Source: Sophora flavescens (taxonomy: Eukaryota; Streptophyta; Magnoliopsida; Fabales; Fabaceae). Taken from it: a DNA stretch of 64,000 nucleotides. Under the pieces are notes generated by a model. That model was not told the origin of the DNA and made no database searches. It was given only the letters and a program-made list of their open reading frames with translations. The translations under genes and the position numbers were made by a program. The stretch lies in contig CM061063.1 of the NCBI GenBank assembly GCA_030762895.1, forward strand, positions 52,097,196 through 52,161,195, in the 5' to 3' direction. Below are positions 42,380 to 53,517 of the stretch, piece by piece; the first letter of the stretch is position 1; the number at the start of each line of letters is the position of its first letter.

Positions 42380-43885
42380 TCATAATTCATTTCTAAATAC
42401 GATATAATCATTTACTGACATTGCCATTGATTTGAGAATACAATGTCTAACCAATTCTGGGCACATACAATATCTAACTTTTTTATTTTTTTATTTTGGG
42501 TACAAACGATATATAACTAATTGTGTTGTGAGTAAAAGATACAGTACATAAATTACTTTTAAGTAAAATTCTTCCAGTATCTTTTAATTTTGTGAGGTTA
42601 TCGGTATCTTTTTTTTTTTTTTTTTGGTGTAGCATCGATATCTTTATTAATTTGTAGTTAACATTTAATTATGTATCACATTTTATTGAAATATAAATAA
42701 TAGATATAATTTATTGTATTTACGAGTGTAAACAAGTAGAGTCGAACTAAACATTTGAAACTTGAATTTGGCTTCTGAAAAGATAAGTTGTTCAAGCTTG
42801 ACTTGCTTATTTACATGAGTCTAACTAAAAGTCTGAGATTGGCTTATTAAAAAAGAGTTAAATTTGAGCTTGACTTGTGTAGCTCATTTACAAATTAATT
42901 ACTTATCCATTTATAATTTTTTTCCTTAAGTTTTTTTTGTAAGTTTATCAATTTAGTATTTAATAAAGAATTTAATATTATATGATAATTTAAAAATAAA
43001 AATATGTGCTTATCATGTGAAGTGAGTGGGAAACCGAAAAACAATTAAAACCCTGATTTTTTACCTTATTATTTATTATTTATTTTAAAATAAATTATAA
43101 CCCTACGTTTTAGCTTACAAATAAAAAAATCATAAAAATTATCATTAGAAAACTATACAAACCTGTTGTATGTCGACCATGTAAGGAGTTCAACTCATTT
43201 ACAGCTATAATTGTATTCATATTTCAATAAATAAAACAAATAGATAGATATTAATCATTAATAGTAAAAGAAGTCCTTATTGTGAGCAATATTTTGGCAA
43301 GCACACACCCAACACATTACACATACCAATGATGAAGTGACCCTCATTAAAATAACAGTTTTAATAATTGTCAATAATAATTAATAATTATAAATAAAAA
43401 GTTATTTATTTTTTTATAAATGTCACATGACATTAAAAAATTATATTTAATGTCATATGATAGTGCTAATGTGACGATCCGTTTTTGTGTGTAAAGTCCA
43501 TTAAAACTTGTTTTATGACTCTCTACAGTAAGTCCAATAAGCTAGCTTATAACTTATTTGATTAGCTTATAAGCTTGTTTGACTCAGATGGATGTGTTTG
43601 GTAAACAAACTTATCTCATTATCTTATAAATTTTCTCAAAAGTTATTTTATTTAGGTTATGACTTATAGCTTATTAACTTTTCTCTCATTTTTATCCTTA
43701 TTAACATAATGAAATTTCAACTTTACCATGTCTCTCATAAATATATCATTTTATGTCATTTTAAATTTGTAAGTTAGTTTAACTACTAATTTCAACAAAC
43801 ACTTCAAGCCCAATCAATTAGCTTTTCAGCTATCAATTGTCAACTAAAAATTAGTTTAACAACTATTTTTAACAAATAGAACCTA
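42380..43885. other. AT-rich DNA, no gene seen
   Basis: No protein-like frame. A segment at about 43590-43884 begins GTGTTTGGTAAACAA and ends in a rough inverse (TTTTTAACAAATAGAACC), which could be a decayed hAT-type MITE. Confidence 0.45.
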
Positions 43886-44329
43886 CTAGTATTTTTTCAC
43901 CCGTGCGATGCACGGGTCATCAATTACTATTATTATTGATAGCATTGTTATCATTAATAACTTGAATTGTGTCTCTATATCTACCAAACTTTTTTTTCTT
44001 TATCCCAAAATAAATCCACCACGTCAAACATTTTATTTACTTATTTCACACTTTGCTTTCAATATTTCCTTTCCACCCATAATGGTGGTACTCATTCATC
44101 TTCAAGGCTTTTTATTTATAGCTTGAAACAATTTTATCTATAATTGGAGTGCAGAGAATTGAATATTATTTTTATTTTAAAATGATATTACAATACGTAA
44201 TGTAACACTATGTGTTAAGTGTTCCTCTTTGATTATTGCTAATGATCAACTAATCATCTTAAATCATGTGGTGCTGACACATGTCCCTTTATTAGAAAAT
44301 CAGCAATTCCCCTTATTAATTAGTATAGA
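43886..44329 (-). mobile_element. Small non-autonomous Helitron
   Basis: On the minus strand it starts A|TCTATACTA (44329) and ends CTAG|T (43889-43886), with the flanking A and T expected for Helitron insertion between A and T. A 3' hairpin stands nine bases before the CTAG end. It has no coding sequence (444 bp), so it relies on RepHel protein from elsewhere. Confidence 0.82.
43899..43917 (-). other. Helitron 3' terminal hairpin
   Basis: ACCCGTGC-GAT-GCACGGGT, a perfect 8-bp stem with a 3-base loop. It is the termination signal of rolling-circle transposition in this superfamily. Confidence 0.88.
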
Positions 44330-44936
44330 TATAGATTTATTATTTAAAACAGAAAAAAAAAAAACAAAAGCAAGGATGTAGAAAAAATAGATTAGAAAAT
44401 ATGAATAGCTATGCCTCTATTTATGTTAATTCAAAGATTGTCGTGTTTGACTCCCAAAACAGTGTACCTTTACCGGTTTGTAAATATTTTAAAACAAAAA
44501 TATATATAAATTTTAGAAGAAAAAAAAATTCATCACTTGACATGTGACTTGCATCATTGTGCTACACTAAAATCAGCATTTCCCCTTATTAATTAGTATA
44601 GATATATATTTATTATTTAAAATAGAAAAAACAAAGGCAAGGTTGTAGCCAAAAAAAAAAATTCAAAATATGAATAGCCCTGCCTCTATTTACGTCAATA
44701 CAGAGATTGCCGTGTTTGACTCCCAAAACAATGTACCTTTACCGGTTTGTAAATATTTTAAAACAAAAAATATATAAATTTTAAAAAATAAATGAAATAA
44801 TAATAAAAATATTTCATAACTTGACACGTGGCTTGCACCATTGTGCTACACTAAAATCAGAATTTCCCCTTATCAATTAGGAAAGATATAGATTTATTAT
44901 TGGTTTTGTTTGATTAGGTTCGAACCGGAAAATGTT

Positions 44937-44989
<53 letters not shown>

Positions 44990-45152
44990 AAATAAACAAT
45001 GTACCTTTACAGGTTTGTAAATATTTTAAAACAAAAATATATAAATTTTAGAAAATAAATAAAATAATAATAAAAATATTTCATAACTTGACACGTGGCT
45101 TGCACCATTGTGCTGCACTAAAATCAGAATTCCCCTTATAAATTAGTATAGA
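44330..45152 (-). repeat. Tandem extra Helitron 5' ends
   Basis: Three more copies of the 5' terminal block (CCCCTTAT..AATTAGTATAGA on the plus strand) end at 44602, 44885 and 45152, spaced 273, 283 and 267 bases. Each is preceded by related sequence with CGGTTTGTAAATATTTTAAAAC and GACACGTGGCTTGCA. No further 3' hairpin accompanies them. The third head is altered (TTAGGAAAGA). Confidence 0.75.
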
Positions 45153-45204
45153 TATATATTTATTATTGGTTTGGTTTGATTCGGTTCGAACCCGAAAATA
45201 TTAA

Positions 45205-45238
<34 letters not shown>

Positions 45239-45798
45239 AAATATATAAAATTTTAAATTTTAAACTATTAAATTATATATACATTAAAATATAAGTATAT
45301 AAAAATTAAAACATCAAGAACATGACAACTTGACTTTTACTATTTGTCAATTTATGATTGGTTGACAGTGTAAAAAAACTTTACACTGTCAGTATATACA
45401 AATAAATTCAAAAAAAAAGTATTAGGAAAAAATTTATTAGAAAAAAATGTTAAAAATTAAGGAAAACGGAAAAAAAAATAAAATAAAAATTCTTTAAAAA
45501 ATTTTTAAAAAAGTAAACAAAATTTAAAATTCTAAAAAAAAAAATAAACGTAAAAAAAACTTTAAAAAAACTAAAAAATAATACTTTTTTTAAAAAAAAA
45601 TAATTTTTTTTTAAAAAAGTCAAAAAATCATGCCGCCGACACCTGAATATACAGTAAAAATATATCCCCACCTTTTATATTAGTATAAATATCTTTCTCT
45701 TTCATTAAAAATAAATTTAATTGGATCCTAATCAGTTTAGTACCAAGCTTTACACCAAAAAAAAGTTTAGTACCATGCTTGGTGGGCATAGCACGCTC
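45153..45798. other. Very AT-rich DNA, no gene seen
   Basis: TA runs, long A and T tracts (about 45410-45620), and one hairpin MITE end at about 45358-45395 (GACAGTGTAAA/TTTACACTGTC). The phenylalanine- and lysine-rich open frames are composition artefacts. Confidence 0.6.
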
Positions 45799-46457
45799 TA
45801 GGGGTGTGCAAAACCCGATCCGACTCTAGAACTAGTCTCAACTCGTGATGTTCGGGTCGAGTCTGACCCTAACCCGCAGAAGAGAAGGGATGAACCCGCG
45901 TTCCATTTTGTAACCCGACGTCGGGTTAGAGACGGGTCCGGGTTGACCTTCGGGTTATCCAACCTATCCCATATAATTAAAACCTACTTGTATCTCTCCC
46001 TAGAATACGTTTCACAGACGGTCACTAAGAAAGAAGTATGAAGTAAATTATCAAACTTCAACTCTCACATCTCACGTCTCACACTAGCCCAATTGGTAAC
46101 ATGAGCATCAAGGAAGCATCTAACAAAATGATTTATTTGTTGATATTTTGTATCATCTAGTTTTGGGTCAATTGGTGATTTTTAGGTAACATTTTTTGCT
46201 GATATTTTGCCTTCTAAAAAAAATTTAACACTTTCTCACTCGTAGAATTTTTTTTTACAAAGAGTCTATTTAACTTCAAGTCAACCCGATCCCGTCTCAT
46301 TTGAACCCGATCTTAAACCAACTTACATATAACTGAATTCCTTCGAGTCTAGGAATGAATTAGGATTCAAAAATTTGATCCTATCAATATTTAGGACCAA
46401 ATAAAATATAAGTATACCCAACCCAACCCAACCCAACTCATCATTTATTCATCCCTT
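45799..46457. mobile_element. hAT-type non-autonomous element, decayed
   Basis: The ends TAGGGGTGTGCAAAA and TTTATTCATCCCTT are an imperfect inverted pair. The flanking octamers GCACGCTC (45791-45798) and GCACGACC (46458-46465) agree at six of eight positions. The inside has many ACCCGA and CGGGTT repeats near the left and ACCCAACCCAACCC near the right. No transposase. Confidence 0.5.
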
Positions 46458-46465
46458 GCACGACC

Positions 46466-47550
46466 GCATAAACACTGAAATGTATAGTTCATTAATTAAT
46501 TGATTAAAAGAAAAAGAACGATGAATAGGCGTGGGAAAGACGTAATGGCCTGCGTGAGAGTGAGCATATGCCGTTTGGTACCATGCTTGATGGGTGGTGG
46601 CCATAAAACGACCGCATAAATACTAAAATGTATTAGGATTAAAGATGAGGATTGAAGATTCCAAATGATTTACATTTCAAAAGTATACAAAAGAAAGTGA
46701 TTGGAGGGAAACTTTCATTGTCACGGATATTATTTTTTCAATAGTATAAATTATGAGTTTAATTTATATTTATTATTAAAATAAAGTTTTTTATTCCATC
46801 AAACAATAAAAATCATGATATGAATAATTTTAACATAATTGGGATAAAAATCAAATACTTTTATTGATGTGTCAAACATTTTTATACCCTTTCATTTTAT
46901 TTTATATGCATTATATAAAAATGTCAACTCACTAATTGATTTAAGGATAAATATATTCATACTTTTTTTAAGGCAAATATATTTATACTTATTCATCAAA
47001 CAATCAACGCGTTCTCTCCTTTCTTAGGCTACATTGTATATACTCTATCTTATTTTCAAATCATACTTTGAAGAGAGAGTAAAATGTGATCCAATAAAAA
47101 AAAGTAATATTATTTCTACAACTAGATTTTGATAATTGGACTGATAACTATGATATTTGGTTAACACAGTTCAAATATATGGTTAATTACGTTCTATAAT
47201 TGGTTAATGAGTTGTGACACCTTATTACAACAATTAATCATCCACTGAATGTAATTAATCACGTATTTGAACTGCATTAACCACAATTTTCAGGTGCTGA
47301 ACATTTTACTTTACTGTAGGCATGTATATTTGAACACCTGAAAATCGTGGTTAGTGCAGTTCAAATATGTGGTTAACCACGTTCAGTGAACTGCATTAAC
47401 CAGATATCGCAGTTGTTGCCCTGGTTGTCAAAATCCAGTTGTACAAATAACATTACTGATAAAAAAATGTGTTAAAAAAATAAACAAAAAATATATTATT
47501 AGCCTTTCTTTTTAATCATTTGATGGCTGTGGTATTTTTTAACATGAGTT
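46466..47550. other. AT-rich DNA with one foldback, no gene seen
   Basis: No coding frame. A short direct duplication (ACGACCGCATAAA near 46461 and 46609) and the inverted repeat at 47245-47386 are the only structures. Confidence 0.5.
47245..47386. repeat. Foldback, 56-bp arms
   Basis: The arms 47245-47300 and 47331-47386 are inverted copies with about six mismatches (cores ATTTGAACTGCA and TTTTCAGGTG), around a 30-base loop. No target duplication was found. Confidence 0.75.
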
Positions 47551-47724
47551 TAATTGACATATATTGTCGGTGTAAAGTTTTTTACACCGTCAATCAATAA
47601 AAAAATCAAGCTATAGATGACTATTAAGATAGTTGGGATAAGAGTGAAAAAATCTTAATGAGGTGTCAATTTCTGATTGATTGACAATATAAAAAATCTT
47701 TATACTATCAGTATATATCAATTA
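47551..47724. mobile_element. MITE with hairpin-bearing terminal repeats
   Basis: TAATTGACATATATTGTC on the left matches inverted GATAGTATATATCAATTA-like sequence on the right. Each terminal repeat holds its own palindrome (GACGGTGTAAA..TTTACACCGTC type). 174 bp, no coding. Related single ends occur near 1353, 45358, 52505, 52625 and 62430. Confidence 0.7.
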
Positions 47725-47878
47725 AATCCTTTTAACATAAAGTATAACTTTTTATAAGTTTATTTACACTTTTTCAAACTCAATATTTAAATCACGGATA
47801 GCATATAAATTTTTTTTTTTTTGAGGAAATCATATAATTTATTCTTAATAAAGCAGAGGTGTTATTATGGATCCTGTC

Positions 47879-49083
47879 TAGGACCGGACAAAAACCGAGT
47901 CCCGACCCGAACCCGAACCCGAACCCGAACCCGAACCCGAAAAACCGAGTTAAAAAAACTGTCTTTGGGTGGGTCGGGTCGGTCATCGGGTCGACGGATT
48001 GGCAGACTCAGTTTCAAACGACTTGAATCGGGCGGGTGCGGGTCTAGAAATTTTTTTCCGTCGGAACCCGTATCCGACCGAATAGGAAGAGTTGCTTTAT
48101 TAACTACATTTATTATTAGTACTTATATCATTTCATTTGCACAGATTCACTGCTTTTTTCACATGTATTCCCATAACCTGATAACCCCATCCCACTATCC
48201 AACACAAACTACACAGTAGCCAATGCACATATATCAGAAAGTTTCTCCATTATCAAAGTAGAGTTGAGTTTCTAGACTAAAAGTACACGTCTAACATCAA
48301 CCCTGTCAGCATTAATATTGATGTTTTCAAAAAAATAAAAAACATTAACACATTATGTTTTCAAAAAAAAAAATTTAAAAAACATTGATATCATCGTAAA
48401 AAAAACACAAAATGCACACATTTCTCACTCATTCAGTCATTCTTCGGAGTCACCTTCACAAAAAGTCAAAAACCCTCAGTCTCACCATTATCGAATCTCT
48501 TCTGCTTCTTGTAACTCCAGATCTGCCCAAGCCTAACTCCGGCCAGCACCGTCCTCGCCGTGACGACCGTCGTCCAGATCTGCTTCTTCCCGCTTTCGTC
48601 CAGTCGTCCGTGTTCTGCTTTCTCCCGCGTGGCGGTGGTCGCAAGCCAGAGTAGCAACTCCTTGAATCCCTCTACGACCAAGGTGGCCGCTCGTGCTCCA
48701 GCTCGTCCAGACCAAGAGCAAGCCTGACGGCTCTGACGAGGGCGAGTTCCTCCATGCCCCCATCAATAGGAGCCATCACCTCTCCCGACCCCACTCTACG
48801 GCCAAGCCCCACAGCACGAAATGGGAGATCTCCGACGTCCGACCAATCTTGAAGATCTGTGATTATGATATTATGTATTCTGATTCTCCTTCTTTTTCTT
48901 TTCACAATTTTTTGTCTATTTGTTTAAAACCGTCGAAACCGCCAGAAACCGCCCCGCCACCCACTGAATCCGCCACCCGCCAAAACCGACCCTCAAACGG
49001 ACGGGAACGGATGGCATATTACCATAGTCGGTTTTGGTCGGATTGTGATTTTTTGGCCCGAAACCGACCGCTGTCCACCCCTA
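47879..49083. mobile_element. hAT-type element with GC-rich insert
   Basis: The left end is TAGGACCGGACA and the right end is TGTCCACCCCTA, an imperfect inverted pair. A perfect 8-bp duplication, ATCCTGTC, flanks it (47871-47878 and 49084-49091). Near the left is a run of seven ACCCGA hexamers (about 47904-47940). The interior at about 48410-48900 is clearly richer in GC than the surroundings. No transposase frame is present, so the element is non-autonomous. Confidence 0.85.
48410..48900 (+). other. GC-rich, gene-like segment inside the hAT-type element
   Basis: C-rich leader-like sequence is followed by a stretch in which the frame from 48693 gives a hydrophilic peptide (SDEGEFLHAPINRSHH, then KWEISDVRPILKICDYD). 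No full domain is recognised and the frame on either strand may be chance. It could be a captured fragment of a host exon with its 5' leader. Confidence 0.35.
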
Positions 49084-49212
49084 ATCCTGTCAAATGAGCC
49101 GATCGGAAAAACTCATTATAAAGTATGACTCGGGTTTTAAAAATTCAAATTCGATACTGTTTTGACCGAGCTCAACCTAAGAAATAGTTGGCTTTATGTA
49201 AGCTTCACAATC

Positions 49213-49500
49213 AGTAAATATCCATTGCTATATATCAATTTGGTTCTTAAAATTATTTAAATTTCAAAAGCGTCCCTGAATAATAAATTAATATTAATTT
49301 AGTTCTTCAGTTTACTCACTTAATATCAATTAAGTCCCTGACACTGTAAACTTAATATCAATTTAGTCCATATGATTTTTAATGGAGGAACTAAGTTGAT
49401 CACCGTTTTATAATTTCATGGACTAATTTGAAATTTCGATAATTTTAGGAATCAGGTTGATACTACTTCACAATTTTATGGACCAAATTGAATATTTACT
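49213..49500. mobile_element. MITE, about 290 bp
   Basis: The ends AGTAAATATCC..CAATTTGGTTCTTAAAATT and (inverted) AGTAAATATTCAATTTGGTCC form terminal inverted repeats of about 40 bases. Inside are TCAATTTAGTCC-type repeats. A target duplication is not clear. Confidence 0.55.
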
Positions 49501-50038
49501 CGTTTCATAATGGACTAGGCCAGTCCAGTAGCCGATATTTTTTTTATTCATTAATATTATTTGTTACAAAAAAAATATATATGTCATGTATTATAACTGT
49601 TTACTGTTTTTTACTTTTTTTTAACGCCAAAGCTGGTGCTTCCATAAATTCAAGCCGTGCGGCACTGTAAAAATTAATATCAACACAACTATTTTGTTTT
49701 GACCCACCCTAATCAGGGCATTGCATCCAAAGTGGGTTCATGGAGTATTTCCATAAGTTTAGATCGTTTAGATTTGTTATGAGATTAATTTTCACTTAAG
49801 TGCTTATTCATATTTAAGCTTATTTGTTTCTCCCCAAAGATGGATTTTGTGAAATTTAAATTCAGGTTCTCCCTCTGTCACTCTGAATAACCAACTGAGA
49901 CTATGGGGATATTAACACAACTATCTAACTGAGGCAAAAAGAAACATATTTAGCTTTTACTCTATTGCATGTTATATATAGTACAATTAGTATACGTCGT
50001 TTCCTGAATTTTTTATTTGTCAGAAACATAATTTTTAG
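49501..50038. other. Intergenic DNA, no gene seen
   Basis: Nothing recognisable beyond A/T tracts. Confidence 0.45.
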
Positions 50039-50288
50039 GGTCTATTTGTTTTATTTTCAGTTTGCTGTTTTTATTTCTTATTTTTAGAAATAATTATAAA
50101 ACTGTCACGTTGTTTTTATTATGTTTCCTATTTTTAAAAAAAATTGTACAAAAAACACTGAAATTCATTGTTTACTATATAAATATTTGGAAATAAAAAA
50201 CAAAGTAAAAATGATATGATAATTTTTTGTATTATTTATAAAAATAAGGAATAAAAACAGGAAATTAATAACAAAACAAACGAATCCT
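50039..50288. mobile_element. MITE, about 250 bp, first copy
   Basis: The left end GGTCTATTTGTTTTATTTTC pairs with the inverted right end (GGATTCGTTTGTTTTGTTAT). A second copy of the family lies at 63118-63382. Confidence 0.55.
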
Positions 50289-50834
50289 GTATTCTCAACA
50301 AAAAACACGAGTACGTTTTCTTTCAAACAAATAAGCTAGTACATTTTCAACATGTAGAGCGGGCTGAAGGTCCAACCAAATTGGCCTGAACAAAATGTTC
50401 AGACGGGAAGAGAGAGATATCGAGCTTTTGAAAGAGCCAGGGCCCATGGAAATTAGCTCTGTTATGGTGGTAGGGGTGCCAATGCGCGATGCCCCTTTCA
50501 GGTATAGACTAGATTGCAATCTTTTTGGTATCAAAAGTGAAAGAAAAAAAAGGAAGAGGTGGTAAAAAAGTTAGGACATCCCTTGTTAGTATCATCCAAA
50601 GAAAAAAGAATACATATTTCCCTTTTGTTACTCGGTTGATGAAAAAAAATGCCTATAAATAAATAAAAATATACGTAAATATATGATGAAGTTTACAAAT
50701 TTTTTTCCCCTTTCTTCATATCTCCATCCAAAATGGACAGTATAAGAAAATTTTAGGGCCCATGAAATTTCTTCCCTTCAAATCCTTTTTTGACTTGCAT
50801 ACCAAATGATGTAAGTTGAAAAGAAATTACCTCG
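50289..50834. other. Intergenic DNA, no gene seen
   Basis: Short frames only; none resembles a known protein. Confidence 0.4.
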
Positions 50835-51090
50835 GTGGGATAAGTAGTATATGGTATATATGACTTTGAAGTCATATATGCCGTGTACGACTTCACTTTT
50901 TTGGATTTATAATAAAATAAGAGAAGTTGTACCTGTCATGTATTACTTTCCTAGAAAAGGAATCATAACAAAAAGGAGTCGTACATTACAAGTACGATTT
51001 TTCTTATTTTATTATAAAACTCAAAAAGTGAAATCGTATACGACATATATAACTTCAAAGTCGTATATACCATATACGGACTTAACCCAC
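50835..51090. mobile_element. Foldback MITE, 256 bp
   Basis: The arms of about 88 bases run from GTGGGATAAGT (50835) and inward from its inverse ACTTAACCCAC (51090). They share TATATGGTATATA, GACTTTGAAGT and TTCACTTTTT cores. A transcript through it would form a long hairpin. Confidence 0.75.
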
Positions 51091-52221
51091 TCAGATAATT
51101 TTTTTTCACCTTACACTATTTTGATAATTTTCTATATAAATTGTACTATGCAGGTCGAAAAACCTCTTTTTCTTTCAACTCGTATAATACATACCAAACA
51201 AGGGATGCATGCTTTGCTCGTTCCTTTTTTTTTTTCTTGCCACCCAAAATATGCATACAAACATACCAAGGATGTCCCATTCAATAGTTCCCTTTTTTTT
51301 TGGTCTTATTCAATATATTTCTAGGGCACCGCAGTTGCTTCATTATGGGCTCTGGCCATTGTTTGTAGGCCTTTCGGCCTTTGTGACTTCAGGCTTCCGT
51401 TTTTCAGATGTTCTAACCTCGTCTTCTGGCCCAAACAAAAAGGGAGCACTTCGGACGAGTCCTTGTTTAGACCCAAAAAGTACCGTATGGAAGGAATCCT
51501 TGCAGCATAAATTTTTATTGAAGAAAAAAAAAATCACATAATTTAATTTTAGTGAGTTTATTTTTCATATAATGTAAATATAAAAAAATATATTATTATT
51601 CTAGTCAAAAACCAAAACTCAATAGTGTCACTTCTGGTATTGGGCCTCTGTTGATTTGGCCCAATATTTTGACTCCTTCGTGTTGAACCGAATGGGGTAC
51701 ATGCGAAGACATTTCGATGCTTAAGTCGGCAATGGTCTTGCAAATAGTGTATAGGGTTTATGTAAATAGAAATTGCATGCCTTCCTCATTGGCAGAGGTT
51801 TGCTTATATACCTGTACTTTGGGCTCATCCTGATGACTCCAAGCATGTTGCCTCATGCTTCGTAACGTGCTTATCCTTCTAACTTAGTAGAATGGGATGT
51901 CCGTGATGATGGTTTTATGTTAATAATCGTGTGTGTCAAGAGGAAAAGGACGGTTGACGTGCATGGGGTTGACACGATTGGTTTCATCCCCGAGGTGGGA
52001 AAGTCCGATCCGTACGGAGACAGGTGGGGATTGGCCGAGCAATTTTGGTCGGCGAGAGCAGTTTTCCCGGCTCGTGGCGTTTTTCAGACTGGTTTTCGTT
52101 AGGTACAACCCTTCTTGGTCCAAAAGGGAGTAGGGCCTTGGACCTTGTCATTTTTGGACCGGAACAATTATGAACCAGTTATTATCACTACATATATGAC
52201 TCATAAGGTTATTTATTTGAG
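51091..52221. other. Intergenic DNA, no gene recognised
   Basis: It contains a less AT-rich part (about 51340-51480 and 51900-52140) with short frames of 60-110 codons. None shows a domain or homology that I recognise. Confidence 0.4.
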
Positions 52222-52377
52222 CAATGCTAGCATCGTACTCTTAAACACACTCCTCTTAACACACATTGGGTGGATTTCACGTGGGGCCATATGTTTTGGT
52301 GGGTCTCACATGAAATCCATCCAATAATAGAGAGTGTGTTGACGAGGAGTGTGATAAAGAGTGTGATGCTAGTATTT
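52222..52377. mobile_element. Small MITE, about 155 bp
   Basis: AATGCTAGCATCGTACTCTT at the left matches inverted AAGAGTGTGATGCTAGTATT at the right, and the repeats run inward to CACACTCCTC / GAGGAGTGTG. The loop contains TGGGTGGATTTCA and TGAAATCCATCCA, also inverted. Confidence 0.75.
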
Positions 52378-52984
52378 TTCTAATTATTAAGGTTAAACAT
52401 TTTTAATGGTGATATATGATTGATCCATAGTGTAGAAAACTTTTAAATTGAAAGTGTATTATAATTAAACCCAATTTTTTATTTAAAATTTAATTTCTTT
52501 GCACTGTCAGTATAAAGAAATTTTATATTGACATCCAGTAATATCTTAGCGAATCATCATTATTGTTATTTATCTCTCTTAATTATTAAAATAAAAGTAA
52601 AATATGTCAAAATGTTAATGAATGTCAGTGTAAATTTTTTACAGTGACAATACATACTACTCTAAACTACTTTAATCCTTTTATTCATTGTTGATGTAAA
52701 TTTTTTTACACTAGCCATTTTTTTATATGTCAGTGTAAATGTTTTTATACTAGCAATTTTTTTATATGGTAAAAGCCATCAATTGAACCCCTAATCACTT
52801 ATTCAGAGGGTCCGAACTTATCACCACTAATACTAATAACGCTTGGCAAAGGATAGGGGTTTGTAATTCATGGATAGAGCACCAATCTCAATTTATTTTA
52901 CCGTTGTCACTTTCTTATTTTATTTTTATTGAATAAAATTTCATTTCAAATAGAAGAAAAATAAGAAAATAAATTTACGTTACA
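52378..52984. other. AT-rich DNA with hairpin MITE ends, no gene seen
   Basis: GTGTAAA..TTTACAC-type palindromes near 52505, 52625 and 52690 mark fragments of the MITE family seen at 47551. Confidence 0.5.
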
Positions 52985-53070
52985 TATATACTCACTTCGG
53001 ACTCAATTATAAGCAAAAAAATACTTATATTTGGTCAACTCAAATATAAGCAAAATTCAACCAATTTAAC

Positions 53071-53517
53071 CGTAAGGATTTGCGTGTAGCAGGAAAATAA
53101 TAGGTACAGTATAAAGAGTATATAGTGTATAAAAGGAAAAAAAAGACTCCTTTAGAGGGGAGTTATCATCCTGACACAAGCAAGTACTTCCTGAATAATC
53201 TTTCTTGATTCCTCATTCATTTCCTTGTCAATACATACAGTTCATACGCATAGCAATACTAGCAAACAAAAGCATGACTCAGCATAACAGAAAATATTCC
53301 CTAAGATCTGCAAGATCTTATTTAGCTAGTGACTCATCCTTCTAGACTCTTCTTATTCTTAGCATATTCATTCTAAGGTAATTCATAATCTTTGAGCCAC
53401 TTGGGCTTCAGCTTGGTTCTCTTGGCTCTAATTTGTGGCATGGGTCCAGTAGCTTCTTCATGGGTTGGTTCTTCATTTGGGCCTTGGTTTTTCACCTCAT
53501 CACTTGGGGCCGTAACA
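53071..53517 (-). repeat. 3' LTR of the chromovirus
   Basis: 447 bp. Its inner edge reads CGTAAGG where the partner has TGTAATG, a mutated terminus. The polyprotein frame ends inside it at 53373. The polypurine-like CCGAGGAGA (minus strand) lies at 53518-53526. Confidence 0.88.

Noticed and set aside
51209..51541. 110-codon frame as a possible gene
   Set aside because: It begins in a T-rich tract, has no recognised motif, and ends in an A run; composition explains it.
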